A program made the position numbers and the translations under genes. Below the pieces are notes generated by a model that made no database searches, was not told where the DNA came from, and saw only the letters and a program-made list of their open reading frames with translations. Source: Stutzerimonas stutzeri (lineage in GTDB: Bacteria; Pseudomonadota; Gammaproteobacteria; Pseudomonadales; Pseudomonadaceae). Taken from it: a stretch of DNA of 53,849 nt. Position 1 is the stretch's first letter; every line of letters begins with the position of its first letter. Positions 25,234-35,298 of this stretch are shown piece after piece. The stretch lies in contig NZ_JXXD01000168.1 of NCBI RefSeq assembly GCF_000935215.1, positions 1 through 53,849 on the forward strand, given 5' to 3'.

Positions 25234-26094
25234 ATGACCCAAGCAGTACCCCAAACGGCAGCCGAAATGGCTGCCGTCGGCGTTTCCAGGATCGCGCTTG
25301 GCGTCGAATACAAGGGATCGCGCTATCGCGGATTTCAGCGTCAGCGCGCCGGTGTGCCATCCATTCAGGAATCACTCGAAACCGCGTTGACCAAAGTGGC
25401 GGGTGGTCACTCCGTCACGCTGAGCTGTGCAGGTCGCACAGACGCGTTGGTCCATGCCAGCGGGCAGGTCGTGCACTTCGACACGCCGGTCTCGCGAACC
25501 ATGCACGCATGGGTGATGGGCGCGAACATGAACCTCCCATCCGACATCAGCGTCACCTGGGCGAAGGAGATGCCGCGTCATTTCGATGCGCGCTTCAGCG
25601 CGATGGCTCGCCGTTATCGCTATGTGATCTACAACGATCAGATACGGCCGGCGCACATGGCCGAAGAGGTTACCTGGAACCATCGCCCACTCGATATCGA
25701 GCGTATGCGTGCCGCTGCCACGGCGTTCGTGGGAACACATGATTTCAGTGCCTTCCGGGCCAGGCAGTGTCAGGCCAAGTCGCCGATCAAAACCATTCAT
25801 CACCTGGAGCTGCTGGAGCACGGTCGGCTGATCGTCATAGATGTTCGGGCCAATGCCTTTCTGCATCATATGGTGCGCAACTTCGCTGGCGTTCTGATGA
25901 CCATTGGTGCGGGTGAGCGGCCAGTGGAATGGGCTGCGCAAGTGCTGGAGTCTCGTGTGCGCCGAACGGGCGGAGTGACAGCGCACCCGTACGGGCTCTA
26001 TCTCATCGAAGTCGATTATCCCGAAGAGTTCGAGCTGCCGAAGCGCTATCTCGGTCCGCACTTCCTGTCGGGTTTGCCGGACGTTCGTCGCTAA
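25234..26094 (+). CDS. truA: tRNA pseudouridine(38-40) synthase
   Basis: 286 residues. Markers are IALGVEYKGSRYRGFQRQ at the N-terminus, the catalytic aspartate in CAGRTDALVHASGQVVHF, RFSAMARRYRYVI and ANAFLHHMVRNFAGVLM near the C-terminus. The common motif is GRTDAGVHA; here Leu replaces the Gly after Asp-Ala, while the catalytic Asp is intact. The start at 25234 leaves a 2-bp gap from fimV without a good ribosome-binding site, suggesting coupling; an ATG at 25267 is an alternative. The protein isomerises uridines in the anticodon stem-loop. Confidence 0.95.
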   Translation: MTQAVPQTAAEMAAVGVSRIALGVEYKGSRYRGFQRQRAGVPSIQESLETALTKVAGGHSVTLSCAGRTDALVHASGQVVHFDTPVSRTMHAWVMGANMNLPSDISVTWAKEMPRHFDARFSAMARRYRYVIYNDQIRPAHMAEEVTWNHRPLDIERMRAAATAFVGTHDFSAFRARQCQAKSPIKTIHHLELLEHGRLIVIDVRANAFLHHMVRNFAGVLMTIGAGERPVEWAAQVLESRVRRTGGVTAHPYGLYLIEVDYPEEFELPKRYLGPHFLSGLPDVRR

Positions 26095-26183
26095 TGAATT
26101 AGGCGGGAGCCGTTTTGCCTATTCGCTTGCAGGTGGCAGGTCTTTTGTTACCATCCGGTTTCCTTTTTGGCAGGTAGCATCCG

Positions 26184-26807
26184 TTGTCAGTCGTTCGCAG
26201 CAAAATATGCGGGATCACTCGCGTCGACGACGCCTTGACAGCAGCCAAGGCGGGCGCCGATGCCATCGGCCTGGTTTTCTATGCCAAGAGTCCGCGTGCC
26301 GTCGATGTGCGGCAGGCACGTGAGATCGTCGCGGCATTGCCACCGTTTGTCACGACGGTAGGCCTGTTCGTCAACGCCAGCCGCTGCGAGATCAACGAGA
26401 TACTCGACGCCGTTCCGCTGGACATGCTGCAGTTTCACGGCGATGAAACACCGGCGCAGTGCGAGGGGTTTCATCGGCCGTGGTTCAAGGCGCTACGGGT
26501 AGGGAACGGCGAGGATATCGAGGCTCAAGTCGCGCGTTATGCAAATGCCAGCGGCATCCTTCTGGATACTTTCGTGGCAGGGGTGCCGGGTGGGACGGGC
26601 GAACGCTTCGATTGGTCGCTGATCCCGGCGGCGCTGGCCAAGCCGCTGATTCTGGCAGGTGGACTGACCTCCGAGAACGTTCAGCAAGCCATTGCCCAGG
26701 TTCGTCCGTACGCAGTGGATGTCAGCGGCGGGGTGGAGGCGAGCAAGGGCGTCAAGGATGCTTCCAAGGTGATGGCCTTTGTCGGTCGGGTTCGATCGGC
26801 TATGTGA
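26184..26807 (+). CDS. trpF: Phosphoribosylanthranilate isomerase
   Basis: 207 residues, the single-domain TIM barrel of tryptophan synthesis. [23 protein letters not shown] at the N-terminus holds the catalytic cysteine (KICGIT). FVNASRCEI and LQFHGDETP follow, then [18 protein letters not shown], with the general-acid aspartate in LLDTFV, and [12 protein letters not shown]. The start is TTG with AGGTAG about 9 bp upstream; no ATG is available. It lies between truA and accD, a conserved Pseudomonas arrangement away from other trp genes. Confidence 0.95.
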   Translation: MSVVRSKICGITRVDDALTAAKAGADAIGLVFYAKSPRAVDVRQAREIVAALPPFVTTVGLFVNASRCEINEILDAVPLDMLQFHGDETPAQCEGFHRPWFKALRVGNGEDIEAQVARYANASGILLDTFVAGVPGGTGERFDWSLIPAALAKPLILAGGLTSENVQQAIAQVRPYAVDVSGGVEASKGVKDASKVMAFVGRVRSAM

Positions 26808-27010
26808 CGCCTGGGCAGCCTTTGCCGTCCAGTAACGAGTCGCTGGTGAGACCAGTAGCGTGATTCCTTGCCTGAAGGAGTCGGAGTTTCGCGGCTGCGC
26901 CGATAGGCGCATCGCTCACGCGACCAAGAGCGCCTGATACGCGTGGTCGCAACAATGAATCTGCCTGCAGCGCGAGTGCGCTCGGGACTGAAGCTTTGGA
27001 GAACAAGAGC

Positions 27011-27904
27011 ATGAGCAACTGGCTGGTAGACAAACTGATCCCTTCGATCATGCGGTCGGAGACGCAAAAGAGCTCGGTCCCCGAAGGCCTTTGGCACAAG
27101 TGCCCCTCTTGCGAGGCGGTTCTATACCGCCCTGAGCTGGAAAAGACGCTCGATGTTTGCCCCAAGTGCCAGCATCACATGCGCATCGATGCCCGTAGCC
27201 GGCTCGATATCTTCCTCGATGCCGAGGGCCGCGAAGAGATCGCTGCCGAGCTGGAGCCGGTCGACCGCCTGAAGTTCCGTGATAGCAAGAAGTACAAGGA
27301 TCGCCTCTCTGCAGCACAGAAGCAGACCGGCGAGAAAGATGCGCTGATCGCAATGAGCGGAAAGGTCGTCAACATCCCGGTCGTGGCTTGTGCATTCGAA
27401 TTCTCGTTCATGGGTGGCTCCATGGGAGCAATCGTTGGCGAGCGTTTCGTGCGGGCCGCCAATGTTGCTCTTGAAAAGCGTTGTCCGCTGGTGTGCTTCT
27501 CCGCGTCAGGCGGTGCCCGGATGCAGGAGGCTCTGATCTCCCTGATGCAGATGGCAAAGACTTCCGCCGTGCTGGCCCGCATGCGTGAAGAGGGCCTGCC
27601 GTTTATCTCCGTACTGACCGATCCGGTCTACGGAGGTGTGTCTGCGAGTCTGGCGATGCTTGGTGATGTGATCGTCGCCGAGCCCAAGGCATTGATCGGC
27701 TTCGCCGGCCCGCGAGTGATTGAGCAGACCGTACGAGAAAAACTGCCGGAAGGCTTCCAGCGCAGCGAGTTCCTGCTGGACCATGGTGCTATCGATCTGA
27801 TCATTCATCGCTCCGAACTGCGTACTCGCTTGTCGCGCTTGCTGGCCCAGATGCAGAAATTGCCAAGCCCGGTGGAACCCGCCCAGGTAACGGCTACTGC
27901 ATGA
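27011..27904 (+). CDS. accD: Acetyl-CoA carboxylase carboxyltransferase subunit beta
   Basis: 297 residues. An N-terminal four-cysteine zinc ribbon (CPSC near residue 31 and CPKC near 50) precedes the carboxyltransferase crotonase fold. The fold includes [40 protein letters not shown] and [19 protein letters not shown], the oxyanion and acyl-CoA-binding regions. With AccA it moves the carboxyl group from biotin to acetyl-CoA in fatty acid synthesis. The ATG at 27011 follows TTGGAGAACAAGAGC. folC starts within its stop codon (ATGA). The 200 bp between trpF and accD hold no gene that I can see. Confidence 0.97.
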   Translation: MSNWLVDKLIPSIMRSETQKSSVPEGLWHKCPSCEAVLYRPELEKTLDVCPKCQHHMRIDARSRLDIFLDAEGREEIAAELEPVDRLKFRDSKKYKDRLSAAQKQTGEKDALIAMSGKVVNIPVVACAFEFSFMGGSMGAIVGERFVRAANVALEKRCPLVCFSASGGARMQEALISLMQMAKTSAVLARMREEGLPFISVLTDPVYGGVSASLAMLGDVIVAEPKALIGFAGPRVIEQTVREKLPEGFQRSEFLLDHGAIDLIIHRSELRTRLSRLLAQMQKLPSPVEPAQVTATA

Positions 27905-29187
27905 CCGGTCGGAGTCTGGCCGACTGGCTCGCCTATCTTGAGCAGCTGCATCCCACTGCCATAGACATGGGCCTGGACAGGGTCCGAGCGGTGGTGGGGC
28001 GGCTTGGTCTGACACGGCCGGCTCCGCTGGTGATTACCGTCACGGGTACGAATGGCAAAGGCTCTACCTGCGCGTTCATCGCTGCTCTGTTGAGCAGTCA
28101 GGGGTACAAGGTCGGTAGCTACAGCTCGCCGCATCTTCTGCGTTACAACGAGCGCGTTCAGTTCGACGGGCACCAGGCCAGCGATGACCAGCTTTGCCAG
28201 GCTTTTTCCGCGGTGGAGGCGGCGCGAGGCGAGGTCTCGCTGACCTATTTCGAAATGGGCACACTTGCAGCCTTCTGGCTGTTCGAGCGGAGCGGGCTCG
28301 ACGCCGTGGTACTGGAAGTCGGTCTTGGTGGTCGTCTCGATGCCGTCAACGTCATTGACGCGGATCTGGCGGTGATCACCAATATCGGACTCGATCATGC
28401 AGATTGGCTGGGTGATACCCGCGACAGCGTTGCGTATGAAAAGGCCGGGATCATGCGCGACGGAGTCCCCGCGCTTTGTGGCGATCTGGATGTTCCGGGG
28501 CCATTGCTTGAGCACGCAGAGTCCCTGAAATCACCGCTGTTTCTGCGCGGAAGAGATTTCGACCTGGCGCTTGATCCCCACTCCTGGCATTGGCGGGGCG
28601 TCGGGCCTGGCGGTGAGCCGTTGGAGCTGCATGACCTGCCGCTGCTGTCATTGCCGATGGAGAATGCTGCACTTGCCCTGCAAGCCTATGCCACGCTTGC
28701 CTTGCCATGGGAGCCGGCGGCGTTGTCCGCGGCGCTTCAGCGGACACGCGTTGTAGGGCGCCTCGATAGTCGGCAGATTAGCTGGCGCGGCCGCGAGATC
28801 GCGCTGTTGCTGGACGTTGGACATAATCCTCATGCTGCAAGCTACCTCGCGCAACGCCTTGAGCAGCGGCCAGTAGATGGTCGTCGCTTGGCTGTTTTTG
28901 GTCTGCTGGTGGATAAGGATCTCAACGGTGTGCTCGAAGCGATGTCCTCGTGCATCGCTGATTGGGCCGTCGCTCCACTGCCTACGCCGCGAACGCAATC
29001 AGCTACACAATTGGCTGCAGCGCTGCTTGAGCGGGGCGCGTCGGTCAGCCAGTATGCCAGCTTCGAGCAGGCGCTCGATGCTCAATGCGCGAAGGCCGAA
29101 GCCGATGATGAAGTAGTGGTTTTCGGATCGTTCTACTGCGTGGCGGCGGCGCTTGACTGGCTGGAACAACGGGCGGGGGAGAGTTGA
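27901..29187 (+). CDS. folC: Bifunctional folylpolyglutamate synthase / dihydrofolate synthase
   Basis: 428 residues of the Mur-ligase superfamily. Visible are [20 protein letters not shown] at the N-terminus, the ATP loop [62 protein letters not shown] and [10 protein letters not shown] of the C-terminal domain. It adds glutamate to dihydropteroate and to folates. The ATG overlaps the accD stop by four bases, so the two are translationally coupled, and the SPOR-protein gene starts directly after its stop. Confidence 0.96.
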   Translation: MTGRSLADWLAYLEQLHPTAIDMGLDRVRAVVGRLGLTRPAPLVITVTGTNGKGSTCAFIAALLSSQGYKVGSYSSPHLLRYNERVQFDGHQASDDQLCQAFSAVEAARGEVSLTYFEMGTLAAFWLFERSGLDAVVLEVGLGGRLDAVNVIDADLAVITNIGLDHADWLGDTRDSVAYEKAGIMRDGVPALCGDLDVPGPLLEHAESLKSPLFLRGRDFDLALDPHSWHWRGVGPGGEPLELHDLPLLSLPMENAALALQAYATLALPWEPAALSAALQRTRVVGRLDSRQISWRGREIALLLDVGHNPHAASYLAQRLEQRPVDGRRLAVFGLLVDKDLNGVLEAMSSCIADWAVAPLPTPRTQSATQLAAALLERGASVSQYASFEQALDAQCAKAEADDEVVVFGSFYCVAAALDWLEQRAGES

Positions 29188-29808
29188 ATGGCGATGCTGG
29201 ATAAGGGATTGCTGCAGCGTATGGTTGGCGCTCTGGTGTTGATTGCGCTGGCGGTCATATTCGTGCCGATGCTGTTCAATCGTGAGGACGATCTGCGCCA
29301 CGTCACCGTCGATGCGCCCACCATCCCTGCTGCACCGGCACCGGCTGAAATCGAGATGCAAGAGGTCGAAGTGCCGGAGCCGGCGTCGGAGCCTGAAGGT
29401 TTCGAGATCATCGAGGAAGGTGCCGAAGCAGAAGCGGCATCACCCGTCGGTGAGCAGGCTTCGGAGCCAATCGTGCCGGTCGCTCCGAGCGAGCCTGCGC
29501 CAGTTGCGCAGCCGCCAGCGGAACAACCGCAGGCGGCGAAAGTCGAGCCACGGCTCGATAACGACAACCTGCCGGTCAGTTGGTCGATCCAACTCGCCAG
29601 CCTGTCCAATCGCGCCAGCGCCGAAAGCCTGCAGCAGACCTTGCGTTCGCAGGGCTACAACGCCTACATCCGCACTGCGGATGGTATGAATCGCGTCTTC
29701 GTCGGACCGCTGGTGGAGCGCAGCGAAGCGAATCGGCTTCGCGATGTGTTGCAGCGCCAGCAGAAACTCGATGGCTTCGTCGTTCGTTTCAAGCCGGAAG
29801 GAAGCTGA
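29188..29808 (+). CDS. DedD-like SPOR-domain protein
   Basis: 206 residues: a short cytoplasmic start (MAMLDKGLLQR), one membrane helix (MVGALVLIALAVIFVPMLF), a Pro/Ala/Glu-rich periplasmic linker (about 45-125) and a C-terminal SPOR domain. The SPOR domain has SWSIQLASLSNRASAESLQQTL and YIRTADGMNRVFVGPL, with the usual paired repeats. SPOR domains bind denuded septal glycan strands, so a role in cell division is likely, as for E. coli DedD, which also sits beside folC and cvpA. The first codon directly follows the folC stop codon. Confidence 0.92.
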   Translation: MAMLDKGLLQRMVGALVLIALAVIFVPMLFNREDDLRHVTVDAPTIPAAPAPAEIEMQEVEVPEPASEPEGFEIIEEGAEAEAASPVGEQASEPIVPVAPSEPAPVAQPPAEQPQAAKVEPRLDNDNLPVSWSIQLASLSNRASAESLQQTLRSQGYNAYIRTADGMNRVFVGPLVERSEANRLRDVLQRQQKLDGFVVRFKPEGS

Positions 29809-29939
29809 ATCGTTGAAGCGCTGGCCGAGGTACTGACGACAGGCCCCGGCTGCGGAGTTGCCGTCGGGTAGTCAGCGCGTATTCCTGGCGCTCCTGCTCT
29901 GCTAAAATGCGCCGCCTTTTCCCCATTGCAGAAGACATC

Positions 29940-30452
29940 GTGGCATTCACCTGGGTCGATTGGGCCATCATCGCCGTCATTGCTGTATCGAGCTTGATCA
30001 GCTTGAAGCGTGGTTTCGTGAAAGAAGCGCTTTCGCTGGTTACCTGGATCGTTGCCGGTGTGGTCGCATGGATGTTTGGTGGTGCGTTGTCCCACCATCT
30101 CGCGGAATACATCAGCACGCCCTCGGCGCAAGTCATCGCAGCCTGCGCGTTGCTGTTCGTGGCTACCTTGCTGGTAGGAGCACTGGTTAATTTTCTGATC
30201 GGCGAGCTGATCAGAGTGACGGGGTTGTCCGGCACCGATCGCTTTCTCGGCATGGTGTTTGGTGCGGCACGGGGTGGTCTATTGGTGGTGGTGCTCGCCG
30301 GATTGCTGAGCCTGGCTCCCGTCGAGCAGGACCTCTGGTGGCGCGAGTCGACGTTATTGCCGCACTTTCTCCTGATCGCCGACTGGTCAAAGAACCTCAT
30401 TCTAGGGTTCAGCGGCCAGTGGTTCGCCGGATCACTCAACCCGCCCGGTTGA
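29940..30452 (+). CDS. cvpA: Colicin V production protein homologue CvpA
   Basis: 170 residues from a GTG at 29940 (VAFTWVDWAIIAVIAVSSL), which is the family's usual start; an ATG 11 codons earlier is less likely. Four hydrophobic helices: about 7-24, 31-50, 64-86 and 103-125. LKRGFVKEALSLVTWIVAG and the RVTGLSGTDRFLGMVFGAARGGL block are characteristic. CvpA is an inner-membrane protein upstream of purF in many gamma-proteobacteria. Its biochemical role is unsettled; mutants have envelope phenotypes. Confidence 0.93.
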   Translation: MAFTWVDWAIIAVIAVSSLISLKRGFVKEALSLVTWIVAGVVAWMFGGALSHHLAEYISTPSAQVIAACALLFVATLLVGALVNFLIGELIRVTGLSGTDRFLGMVFGAARGGLLVVVLAGLLSLAPVEQDLWWRESTLLPHFLLIADWSKNLILGFSGQWFAGSLNPPG

Positions 30453-30523
30453 GTCCCTTTTTCTACGGATGCTCGGCCTGCCGTCGTATCCGGTCTGCCT
30501 GTAATAACTGAGAGGTTCCTTGC

Positions 30524-32029
30524 ATGTGTGGCATTGTCGGCATCGTCGGTAAGTCGAACGTCAATCAGGCGCTGTATGACGCGCTTACCGTACTGCAGCA
30601 CCGCGGCCAGGATGCAGCCGGTATCGTCACGAGCCATGACGGCCGGCTGTTTCTGCGCAAGGATAACGGCCTGGTTCGCGACGTCTTTCAGCAGCGCCAT
30701 ATGCAGCGCCTGGTCGGCAACATGGGGATCGGCCACATCCGTTACCCCACCGCGGGTAGCTCCAGTTCCGCCGAGGCACAGCCGTTCTACGTCAACTCGC
30801 CTTACGGCATTACCCTGGCGCACAACGGCAACCTGACCAATGTCGATCAGCTGACCAAGGAGATCTACGAGTCGGATCTGCGCCATGTGAATACCAGCTC
30901 CGACTCGGAAGTGCTGCTCAACGTGTTCGCCCACGAACTTGCCGTGCGCGGCAAGCTGCAGCCGACCGAGGAGGACGTCTTCGCTGCGGTGAGCAAGGTT
31001 CACGAGCGCTGCCGCGGTGGCTACGCGGTAGTGGCGATGGTCACCGGTTACGGCATCGTCGGCTTCCGCGACCCCAATGCGATTCGCCCGATCGTGTTCG
31101 GCCAGCGCCATACCGACGAAGGCGTCGAGTACATGATCGCTTCCGAAAGCGTATCGCTCGACGTGCTCGGCTTTACCCTAATTCGCGACCTGGCGCCGGG
31201 CGAAGCGGTTTACATCACGGCTGATGGCAAGCTCTTCACCCGCCAGTGCGCGGATGCGCCGAAACTCGCACCCTGCATCTTCGAGTACGTTTACCTGGCG
31301 CGTTCCGACTCCCTGATGGATGGTGTCTCGGTTTACAAGGCTCGGCTGCGCATGGGTGAGAAGCTGGCGGACAAGATCCTGCGCGAGCGTCCAGAGCACG
31401 ATATCGACGTGGTCATCCCGATTCCCGACACCAGCCGTACCGCTGCGCTGGAGCTGGCCAATCGCCTCGGTGTGAAGTTCCGCGAAGGCTTCGTCAAGAA
31501 CCGCTACATCGGTCGCACCTTCATCATGCCCGGCCAGGCTGCGCGGAAGAAATCGGTACGGCAGAAGCTCAATGCCATCGATCTCGAGTTTCGTGGCAAG
31601 AACGTGATGCTGGTGGATGACTCCATCGTGCGCGGCACCACCTGCAAGCAGATCATTCAGATGGCGCGCGAGGCAGGGGCGAAGAACGTCTACTTCTGTT
31701 CCGCTGCGCCGGCGGTCCGCTATCCGAACGTGTATGGCATCGACATGCCCAGTGCCCACGAGCTGATCGCGCACAACCGCACCACCGAAGAGGTCGCCGA
31801 GCTGATCGGTGCCGATTGGCTGATCTACCAGGATCTGGAAGACCTCGTCGACGCCGTTGGTGGCGGCAAAGTCAAGATCGACAACTTTGACTGTGCAGTT
31901 TTCGACGGCAATTACATCACCGGTGATATCGACGAAGCCTATCTGCACAAGATCGAGCAGGCGCGCAATGATCTGAGCAAGGTCAAGACGAACGCGGTCA
32001 GCGCCATCATCGATCTCTACAACAACTGA
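30524..32029 (+). CDS. purF: Amidophosphoribosyltransferase
   Basis: 501 residues, first committed enzyme of purine synthesis. The Cys right after Met ([21 protein letters not shown]) becomes the N-terminal glutaminase nucleophile. [27 protein letters not shown] and HNGNLTN complete the glutaminase domain. [19 protein letters not shown] is the PRPP-binding loop of the phosphoribosyltransferase domain. It lies 71 bp after cvpA and 48 bp before metZ, the usual pseudomonad order. Confidence 0.98.
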   Translation: MCGIVGIVGKSNVNQALYDALTVLQHRGQDAAGIVTSHDGRLFLRKDNGLVRDVFQQRHMQRLVGNMGIGHIRYPTAGSSSSAEAQPFYVNSPYGITLAHNGNLTNVDQLTKEIYESDLRHVNTSSDSEVLLNVFAHELAVRGKLQPTEEDVFAAVSKVHERCRGGYAVVAMVTGYGIVGFRDPNAIRPIVFGQRHTDEGVEYMIASESVSLDVLGFTLIRDLAPGEAVYITADGKLFTRQCADAPKLAPCIFEYVYLARSDSLMDGVSVYKARLRMGEKLADKILRERPEHDIDVVIPIPDTSRTAALELANRLGVKFREGFVKNRYIGRTFIMPGQAARKKSVRQKLNAIDLEFRGKNVMLVDDSIVRGTTCKQIIQMAREAGAKNVYFCSAAPAVRYPNVYGIDMPSAHELIAHNRTTEEVAELIGADWLIYQDLEDLVDAVGGGKVKIDNFDCAVFDGNYITGDIDEAYLHKIEQARNDLSKVKTNAVSAIIDLYNN

Positions 32030-32077
32030 TTCATGCCGACGTGGCAGCCTCGGCTGCCCGCGGCCGAGGTAAGAGCT

Positions 32078-33289
32078 ATGACGACTGAATGGGATGCCGG
32101 ACGGCTGGACAGCGATCTTCAAGGCGTCGGGCTCGATACGCTCGCGGTACGCGCCGGACAACGGCGCACGCCGGAAGCCGAACACGGTGAGCCGCTGTTC
32201 TTCACTTCCAGTTACGTGTTTCGCAGTGCCGCCGATGCTGCGGCGCGCTTCGCCGGTGACGTGCCGGGCAATGTCTATTCGCGTTACACCAATCCCACCG
32301 TCCGTGCGTTCGAAGAACGTATGGCGGCGCTCGAGGGCGCAGAGCAGGCGGTCGCCACGGCATCCGGCATGGCGGCCATCCTCGCCACCGTGATGAGCCT
32401 GTGCTCGGCAGGCGATCACGTGCTGGTCTCGCGCAGCGTATTCGGCGCCACCGTTTCCTTGTTCGAGAAGTACTTCAAGCGTTTCGGTGTGCAGGTCGAC
32501 TATGTGCCGCTCACCGATTTTGCCGCCTGGGAGTCCGCGTTCAAGGAGAACACCAAGCTGGTGTTCGTCGAATCGCCATCCAATCCCTTGGCAGAGTTGG
32601 TGGACATCGCCGCACTGGCGCAGCTTTGCCACGCCAAGGGCGCGATGTTGGCCGTCGACAACTGCTTCTGCACACCGGTATTGCAGCAGCCGCTGGCACT
32701 GGGTGCCGATATCGTCATTCATTCCGCGACCAAGTACATCGATGGCCAGGGCCGTTGCCTGGGCGGTGTGATTGCAGGTCGCAGCGAGCAGATGAAGGAA
32801 CTGGTCGGATTTCTGCGTACCGCCGGCCCGACGCTCAGTCCGTTCAATGCCTGGGTCTTCCTAAAGGGACTGGAAACGTTGCGGCTGCGCATGCAGGCGC
32901 ACTGTGCCAGCGCTCAGGAGCTTGCCGAATGGCTCGAGCAGCAGCCCGGTATCCAGCGCGTCTACTATGCGGGTTTGTCCAGCCATCCACAGCACCAGCT
33001 GGCCAAGCGTCAGCAGAAGGGGTTCGGTGCGGTGGTGAGCTTCGAGGTTGCTGGAGGCAAGGAGGCCGCCTGGCGCTTCATCGATGCGACTCGACTGATC
33101 TCGATTACGGCCAATTTGGGCGATAGCAAGACCACCATTACCCATCCAGGCTCGACCACACATGGTCGGCTGTCCGCCGAGGATCGCGCGACCGCAGGCA
33201 TTTCGGACAGCCTGATTCGGGTAGCGGTGGGGCTGGAAGATGTCGCTGACCTCAAGGCCGATCTGGCTCGCGGTCTCGCAGCGCTCTAA
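32078..33289 (+). CDS. metZ: O-succinylhomoserine sulfhydrylase
   Basis: 403 residues, a PLP enzyme of the Cys/Met metabolism family that makes homocysteine directly from O-succinylhomoserine and sulfide. LFFTSSYVFRSAADAAARF, YSRYTNPTVRAFEERMAALEG and the Schiff-base lysine in IHSATKYIDGQGRCLGG are visible, together with TTITHPGSTTHGRL near the C-terminus. The start is the ATG at 32078 (GAGGTAAGAGCT upstream). As recalled, pseudomonads use this direct sulfhydrylation route, and metZ follows purF in P. aeruginosa. Confidence 0.95.
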   Translation: MTTEWDAGRLDSDLQGVGLDTLAVRAGQRRTPEAEHGEPLFFTSSYVFRSAADAAARFAGDVPGNVYSRYTNPTVRAFEERMAALEGAEQAVATASGMAAILATVMSLCSAGDHVLVSRSVFGATVSLFEKYFKRFGVQVDYVPLTDFAAWESAFKENTKLVFVESPSNPLAELVDIAALAQLCHAKGAMLAVDNCFCTPVLQQPLALGADIVIHSATKYIDGQGRCLGGVIAGRSEQMKELVGFLRTAGPTLSPFNAWVFLKGLETLRLRMQAHCASAQELAEWLEQQPGIQRVYYAGLSSHPQHQLAKRQQKGFGAVVSFEVAGGKEAAWRFIDATRLISITANLGDSKTTITHPGSTTHGRLSAEDRATAGISDSLIRVAVGLEDVADLKADLARGLAAL

Positions 33290-33308
33290 ATCAACTCATC
33301 AGGATGCC

Positions 33309-33338
33309 GTGCCCGGCCTGCGCAAGCAGGTCGGGCAC
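33309..33338. terminator. Strong hairpin between convergent metZ and gspD
   Basis: A 13-bp stem (GTGCCCGGCCTGC / GCAGGTCGGGCAC, one G-T pair) closed by a GCAA tetraloop, midway between the two stop codons. No U-tract follows directly on either strand (a TTTTTT run begins 15 bases later on the plus side), so it is an imperfect bidirectional terminator or transcript-end stabiliser. Confidence 0.55.
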
Positions 33339-33357
33339 GAACGCTTGTGTCCTTTTT

Positions 33358-35295
33358 TCACTGACGCAGATCGATAGCCGGTGCGGGCTCGCCCCGTCCG
33401 TCGAACAGCTGCGCGGGATTCGCCGGCAGGATGCTCGGGCTGGCCGAATCCGTTTCGATGACCCGAATATCGCTGTATTTCTTCCCGGAAAGAGCCGCCA
33501 GGCCGGCACGGTCGCGAATGACCGTAGGTCGCAGGAACACCATCAGGTTGCGTTTGACGTGGGTTTCCTGAGTCGAGCGGAACAGAGCACCCAGAAACGG
33601 AATGTCTCCGAGTAGCGGCACCTTGGCGTTGGTGCGGGTGACGTCGTCCTGAATCAGGCCGCCAAGCACGATGACCTGGCCATCTTCGGCAAGGATGGTG
33701 CTTTTGATGGCGCGCTTGTTGGTCACCAGGTCCACGGCCTGGGCCGTCAGGCTGGCGCTGGGCGCGATCGAGGAGATCTCCTGCTCGATCTGCAGGCGTA
33801 GCGTGGCGCCTTCGTTGATGTGCGGAGTCACCTTGAGGGTCACCCCGATGTCCTGGCGCTCGATGGTGGTGAAGGGGTTGTTCGCGCCCGCCGCATCGGT
33901 GGTGTAGGAGCCCGTCTGGAACGGGACGTTCTGGCCGACAAGAATCTCGGCTTCCTGGTTATCCAGCGTCAGCAGGCTTGGCGTCGACAGCAGATTGCTC
34001 TTGCTGTTGGACGACAGTGCGGTAATCAGCGCGCCGAAACTTCGAGTTCCAACGCCTATGATCGCGCCGTCGGGCAGGTTCTCCGGGATCTCGTTCTCGT
34101 TGATGGCGTTGAGCACGCTGCCGACCGAAATACCGGTGTTGCCAAAGCTGACGCCACCGGCTCCACCAGTGCCTCCGCGCGCGTCGACCGCCCATTGCAC
34201 GCCGAGGGCGTCGGTGATGTCGCCGGAAACCTCGACGATAGCCGCTTCGACCATGACCTGTGCACGGGGAACATCCAGCTGGCGAACGATGCTTTCCAGA
34301 GTGCCGATCAGCTCTGGATCAGCGAGAAGGACCAGCGCGTTCAGGCTTTCGTCGGCGCGGATCAGGATGTTCTGCGGCCGGGCAGTGGTGGCGGATTCGC
34401 CGCTTTCGGGGTTTTTCAGACCTTCGGAAATATCACCCAGGGTCTCGGCCAGGGATTTCGCATCGTTGTGGCGCAAACGGATAACGCGCGTGTTGGCCGA
34501 ACGCGTTGTTGGCGTGTCGAGCGATTGGGCCAGTGCCGCCAGCTTGCCACGGGCCTCGCTGGGGCCAATGAAGATCAATCGGTTGGTGCGTGAATCGGCG
34601 ATGATCTGCACGCCGGAGGTGGTTTTCGCATCACCGCGCATCAGCGAGTTGCGCAGCACTTCAGCGATATCCATCGCCCAGCCGTGCTGCAGATTGAGCA
34701 CGGCGTAATCGTTGCTCTCAGCACGATCGAGCTGGCGCACCAGGTCCTCAATGCGCGCGATATTGGCGCTGCGATCACTGATGATCAGTGCATTGGCCGA
34801 CGACACCGCAGCAAGATGGCCGAACTGCGGGACAAGCGGGCGGATCAGGGGTATCAGTTCGGCCGCGGAAGTGTGCTGCACCTGGATCACCCGTGTTTCC
34901 AATTGGTCGCCGCCGGTAGGCCCGCTGCCCGCTTCGGCCTTGGCCTCTGCATTAGGAACTACTCGGGCGACATCGCCCTGGGTCAGCACGCTGAACCCGT
35001 GCGTCGCCATGACCGAGAGGAACAGCTGGTACACCTCGCTCAGCGACAGCGTGGCATTGGATACCACGCTGACTTGCCCCTTCACTCGCGGATCGACGAT
35101 GAACGTCTGTCCGCTGAGCTGGCTGATCTGATCGATGAAGGCGCGGATATCCGCGTCCTTGAGATTGATGGTCCAGCCGTCCTGTTGATTGGGGCTTGGC
35201 TCGATGCCGGGTTCGACGGCAAGCAAAGGCAGAGGAGCGGCCAGCAGGCCGGTGGCGAGCAGGGCAAGCAACGGGCGCGAAAAAGGCTTCGGCAT
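33358..35295 (-). CDS. gspD: Type II secretion system secretin GspD (XcpQ)
   Basis: 645 residues: signal peptide (LLALLATGLLAAPLPLLA), N0 domain (DGWTINLKDADIRAFIDQISQLSGQTFIVDPRVKG), N1-N3 repeats (VIQVQHTSAAELIPLIRPL, YAVLNLQHGWAMDIAEVL and VIRLRHNDAKSLAETLGD) and the secretin C-domain with LEVs such as VMVEAAIVEVSGD, LLSTPSLLTLDNQEAEILVGQNVPF and LGGLIQDD. It forms the outer-membrane gate through which folded exoproteins leave. The short tail after LMVFLRPTVIRD should hold the S-domain bound by a pilotin. gspC ends 3 bp upstream, and no other gsp gene is in the window. Confidence 0.96.
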   Translation of the reverse strand: MPKPFSRPLLALLATGLLAAPLPLLAVEPGIEPSPNQQDGWTINLKDADIRAFIDQISQLSGQTFIVDPRVKGQVSVVSNATLSLSEVYQLFLSVMATHGFSVLTQGDVARVVPNAEAKAEAGSGPTGGDQLETRVIQVQHTSAAELIPLIRPLVPQFGHLAAVSSANALIISDRSANIARIEDLVRQLDRAESNDYAVLNLQHGWAMDIAEVLRNSLMRGDAKTTSGVQIIADSRTNRLIFIGPSEARGKLAALAQSLDTPTTRSANTRVIRLRHNDAKSLAETLGDISEGLKNPESGESATTARPQNILIRADESLNALVLLADPELIGTLESIVRQLDVPRAQVMVEAAIVEVSGDITDALGVQWAVDARGGTGGAGGVSFGNTGISVGSVLNAINENEIPENLPDGAIIGVGTRSFGALITALSSNSKSNLLSTPSLLTLDNQEAEILVGQNVPFQTGSYTTDAAGANNPFTTIERQDIGVTLKVTPHINEGATLRLQIEQEISSIAPSASLTAQAVDLVTNKRAIKSTILAEDGQVIVLGGLIQDDVTRTNAKVPLLGDIPFLGALFRSTQETHVKRNLMVFLRPTVIRDRAGLAALSGKKYSDIRVIETDSASPSILPANPAQLFDGRGEPAPAIDLRQ

Positions 35296-35298
35296 CGG

